A stretch of DNA of 64,000 bases from contig OZ038528.1 in the NCBI GenBank assembly GCA_964036665.1, forward strand, positions 8,376,501 through 8,440,500, in the 5' to 3' direction. Made by a program: the position numbers and the translations under genes. This DNA is from Gordius sp. MW1. Its lineage: Eukaryota > Nematomorpha > Gordioida > Gordea > Gordiidae. Below are positions 62,632 through 64,000 of this stretch, one piece after another (position 1 is the stretch's first letter; each line of letters starts with the position of its first letter). Under the pieces are notes generated by a model that made no database searches, had not been told where the DNA came from, and saw only the letters and a list, made by a program, of their open reading frames with translations.

Positions 62632-64000
62632 GGGGGGACCGGGGCTAGTCGTAGCCCGGGGTTACTATTATCTTTGTAATTATTTTTTAAAATAATAATG
62701 ATATACAATTAAAATTTAAACCATATGTGTATTTTTCCATAAGGTATAAGTAAAAATTTTTTTGTTTAGAAAAAATAAAATTCAAAATTTTTATAGAGGA
62801 AAAACGATTTTTCGGGGCTGTTAGTAGCCTTGACAAAATTTTGTATTTTGCGCATAAAATTTTTTTGCCTGCATATTTTGGACTAATTTAAGTTTTATTT
62901 TATAAAGGGATATTTACTCTATAAATATTGCTCAATTTTAAATTTTTTATTAGCAATATAATATGATAAATTATTATTTGTATAAAAAATTAGCGGGCGG
63001 GGCTAGTCGGTGAGGGGTTAGTACTAGTTCTTCTGCTTCATTCATTCATTTTTAATTATTAGTTAATTATGGTTAGAAATTACAAACGAAAAACTGAAAT
63101 ATGTGAAATTAAGAAAACTAAGTTGGAAATATTTAAAATGATGGAGGAAAAGGTACCCTTGAATGTTATTACATCAAGGACAAATTACTGCTATGCCAGG
63201 TAATTTAAATTTAGTTTAGTCAATTATTTTTTTAGTATTAAAAAGTTTTATGCTAAGTTCAAGCTAAACCAGGATTTTCAATCAAATTATAAATCAAGAG
63301 CAGTATTTACAAATGAGCAAAAACTTATATTAACCAACTATTTAATCAAAGCATCCAAATTGTTTTCTGGGTTAACTCTTAAAAAGGTTTCAATATTAAT
63401 GTGGAAGGATCACTTCTTAATATACAAATTTGAACCTTATATGTTATAATTAATTGTTTCATATTTATTTTACTGATATTTTGAAAATAAAATATTAAAC
63501 TTATGGCACATAATAAAACTTATGCTTTTAGGTAAGAACCTTGCATATGAAATGGCTTCTAAATATATAACTTAAAAGTGCCAAAAACATGGCAAGAGAA
63601 TAAAGCAGCTAATGCTGATTGGTTCACTGCCTTTATAAAAAGAAATCCTCAAATTTCATTAAGAACCCCCGAGGCAACAAGTCTTGCTCGTGCTACCAGC
63701 TTTAACAAAGATAATGTTAACACATTTTTTGAAAACTACAAAATCTTATTGGCTAAATACAAATTTTCTCCTGGTGACATCTATAATATGAATGAAACAG
63801 ATATTTTAAGCTTTTAGTTAGATATGATATATTTATTAGGCCTACAGTCCAAAAGCCAGATGAAGTGATTGCTAGGAAAGGTGAAAAGCAAGTTGGAGCT
63901 GTAACCTCTGGAGAAAGAAGTGCTATGATGACAGTTGCTATAGCAGCCAATGCTTTAGGAAATATCATTCCTCCTATGTTTATATACCCGAGAAAAAAAT
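62632..64000 (+). mobile_element. Third pogo-type transposon, plus strand, cut by the window edge
   Basis: The left terminal repeat GGGGGGACCGGGGCTAGTCG follows a TA and matches the ends of the two other pogo copies. The transposase reads on the plus strand and runs off the window. The sequence is clearly diverged from the other copies, so it belongs to a separate insertion or subfamily. Confidence 0.88.
63069..64000 (+). pseudogene. Pogo-type transposase (third copy), partial, inactivated
   Basis: It starts MVRNYKRKTEICEIKKTKLE at 63069. After YCYA a 36-nt GT-AG intron (63200-63235) is followed by IKKFYAKFKLNQDF. No intron exists at this position in the other two copies. Later blocks are WFTAFIKRNPQISLRTPEA (about 63620), FSPGDIYNMNET (about 63765) and VQKPDEVIARKGEKQVGAVT (from 63847). 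The first catalytic Asp (NMDET elsewhere) is Asn here. The donor of the second intron, GT in the other copies, is AT. The frame also shifts near 63572. The copy is therefore dead. The rest of the DDE_1 domain lies beyond the window. Confidence 0.85.

Overview
The window is AT-rich eukaryotic nuclear DNA from an animal of undetermined phylum. Three host genes can be read through many spliced exons: SRRT/ARS2, a protein kinase D (PKD; an animal and close-relative family) and the catalytic subunit of serine palmitoyltransferase (SPTLC2 type). Many introns are only 33-49 nt long, which points to a compact-intron genome. The rest is mostly mobile-element debris: many non-autonomous hAT-like elements with visible 8-bp target-site duplications (TSDs), pogo-type transposons with introns, LINE remnants, Helitron-like elements carrying a minisatellite, and two LTR-element fossils.

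Layout. 1-12770 is gene-free: a broken Gypsy fossil (521-4605), unannotated AT-rich DNA, two LINE remnants (7640-9235 and about 11290-12290) with small transposons nested in them, and a diverged relative of the minisatellite element. 12771-17863 is a complete SRRT gene in 21 exons on the + strand, coding for 957 aa. 18107-24620 is a stack of hAT-like elements and one minisatellite element. 24696-29268 is a decayed hAT transposase gene on the - strand, split by a small GC-rich LTR fossil with an internal giant inverted repeat (24840-27333). 30603-41869 is a complete PKD gene in 19 exons on the + strand, coding for about 867 aa. SPTLC2 exons follow it tail to tail after a gap of about 230 bp.

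The main structural feature is a direct tandem duplication of about 12.86 kb (36749-49607 and 49608-62469), nearly identical by eye. The left breakpoint lies in the long PKD intron. The right breakpoint lies upstream of the SPTLC2 exons seen here. The order is PKD 5' - [PKD 3' + SPTLC2 3'] - [PKD 3' + SPTLC2 3'] - probably SPTLC2 5' beyond the window. PKD therefore has one whole copy, using unit 1, and SPTLC2 probably has one whole copy, using unit 2. One headless fragment of each gene is left in the middle. An assembly artefact must be excluded.

The host genes do not form a pathway. SRRT acts in nuclear RNA metabolism, PKD in diacylglycerol signalling and SPT in sphingolipid synthesis. I found no undescribed defence or enzymatic system. 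The unusual content is structural: the two-gene duplication, the ultra-short introns including one present in only one pogo copy, the inverted-repeat LTR fossil, and the minisatellite-bearing elements. Exon boundaries were placed by hand from reading frame, GT-AG signals and remembered family sequence, so single junctions may be off by a few bases.
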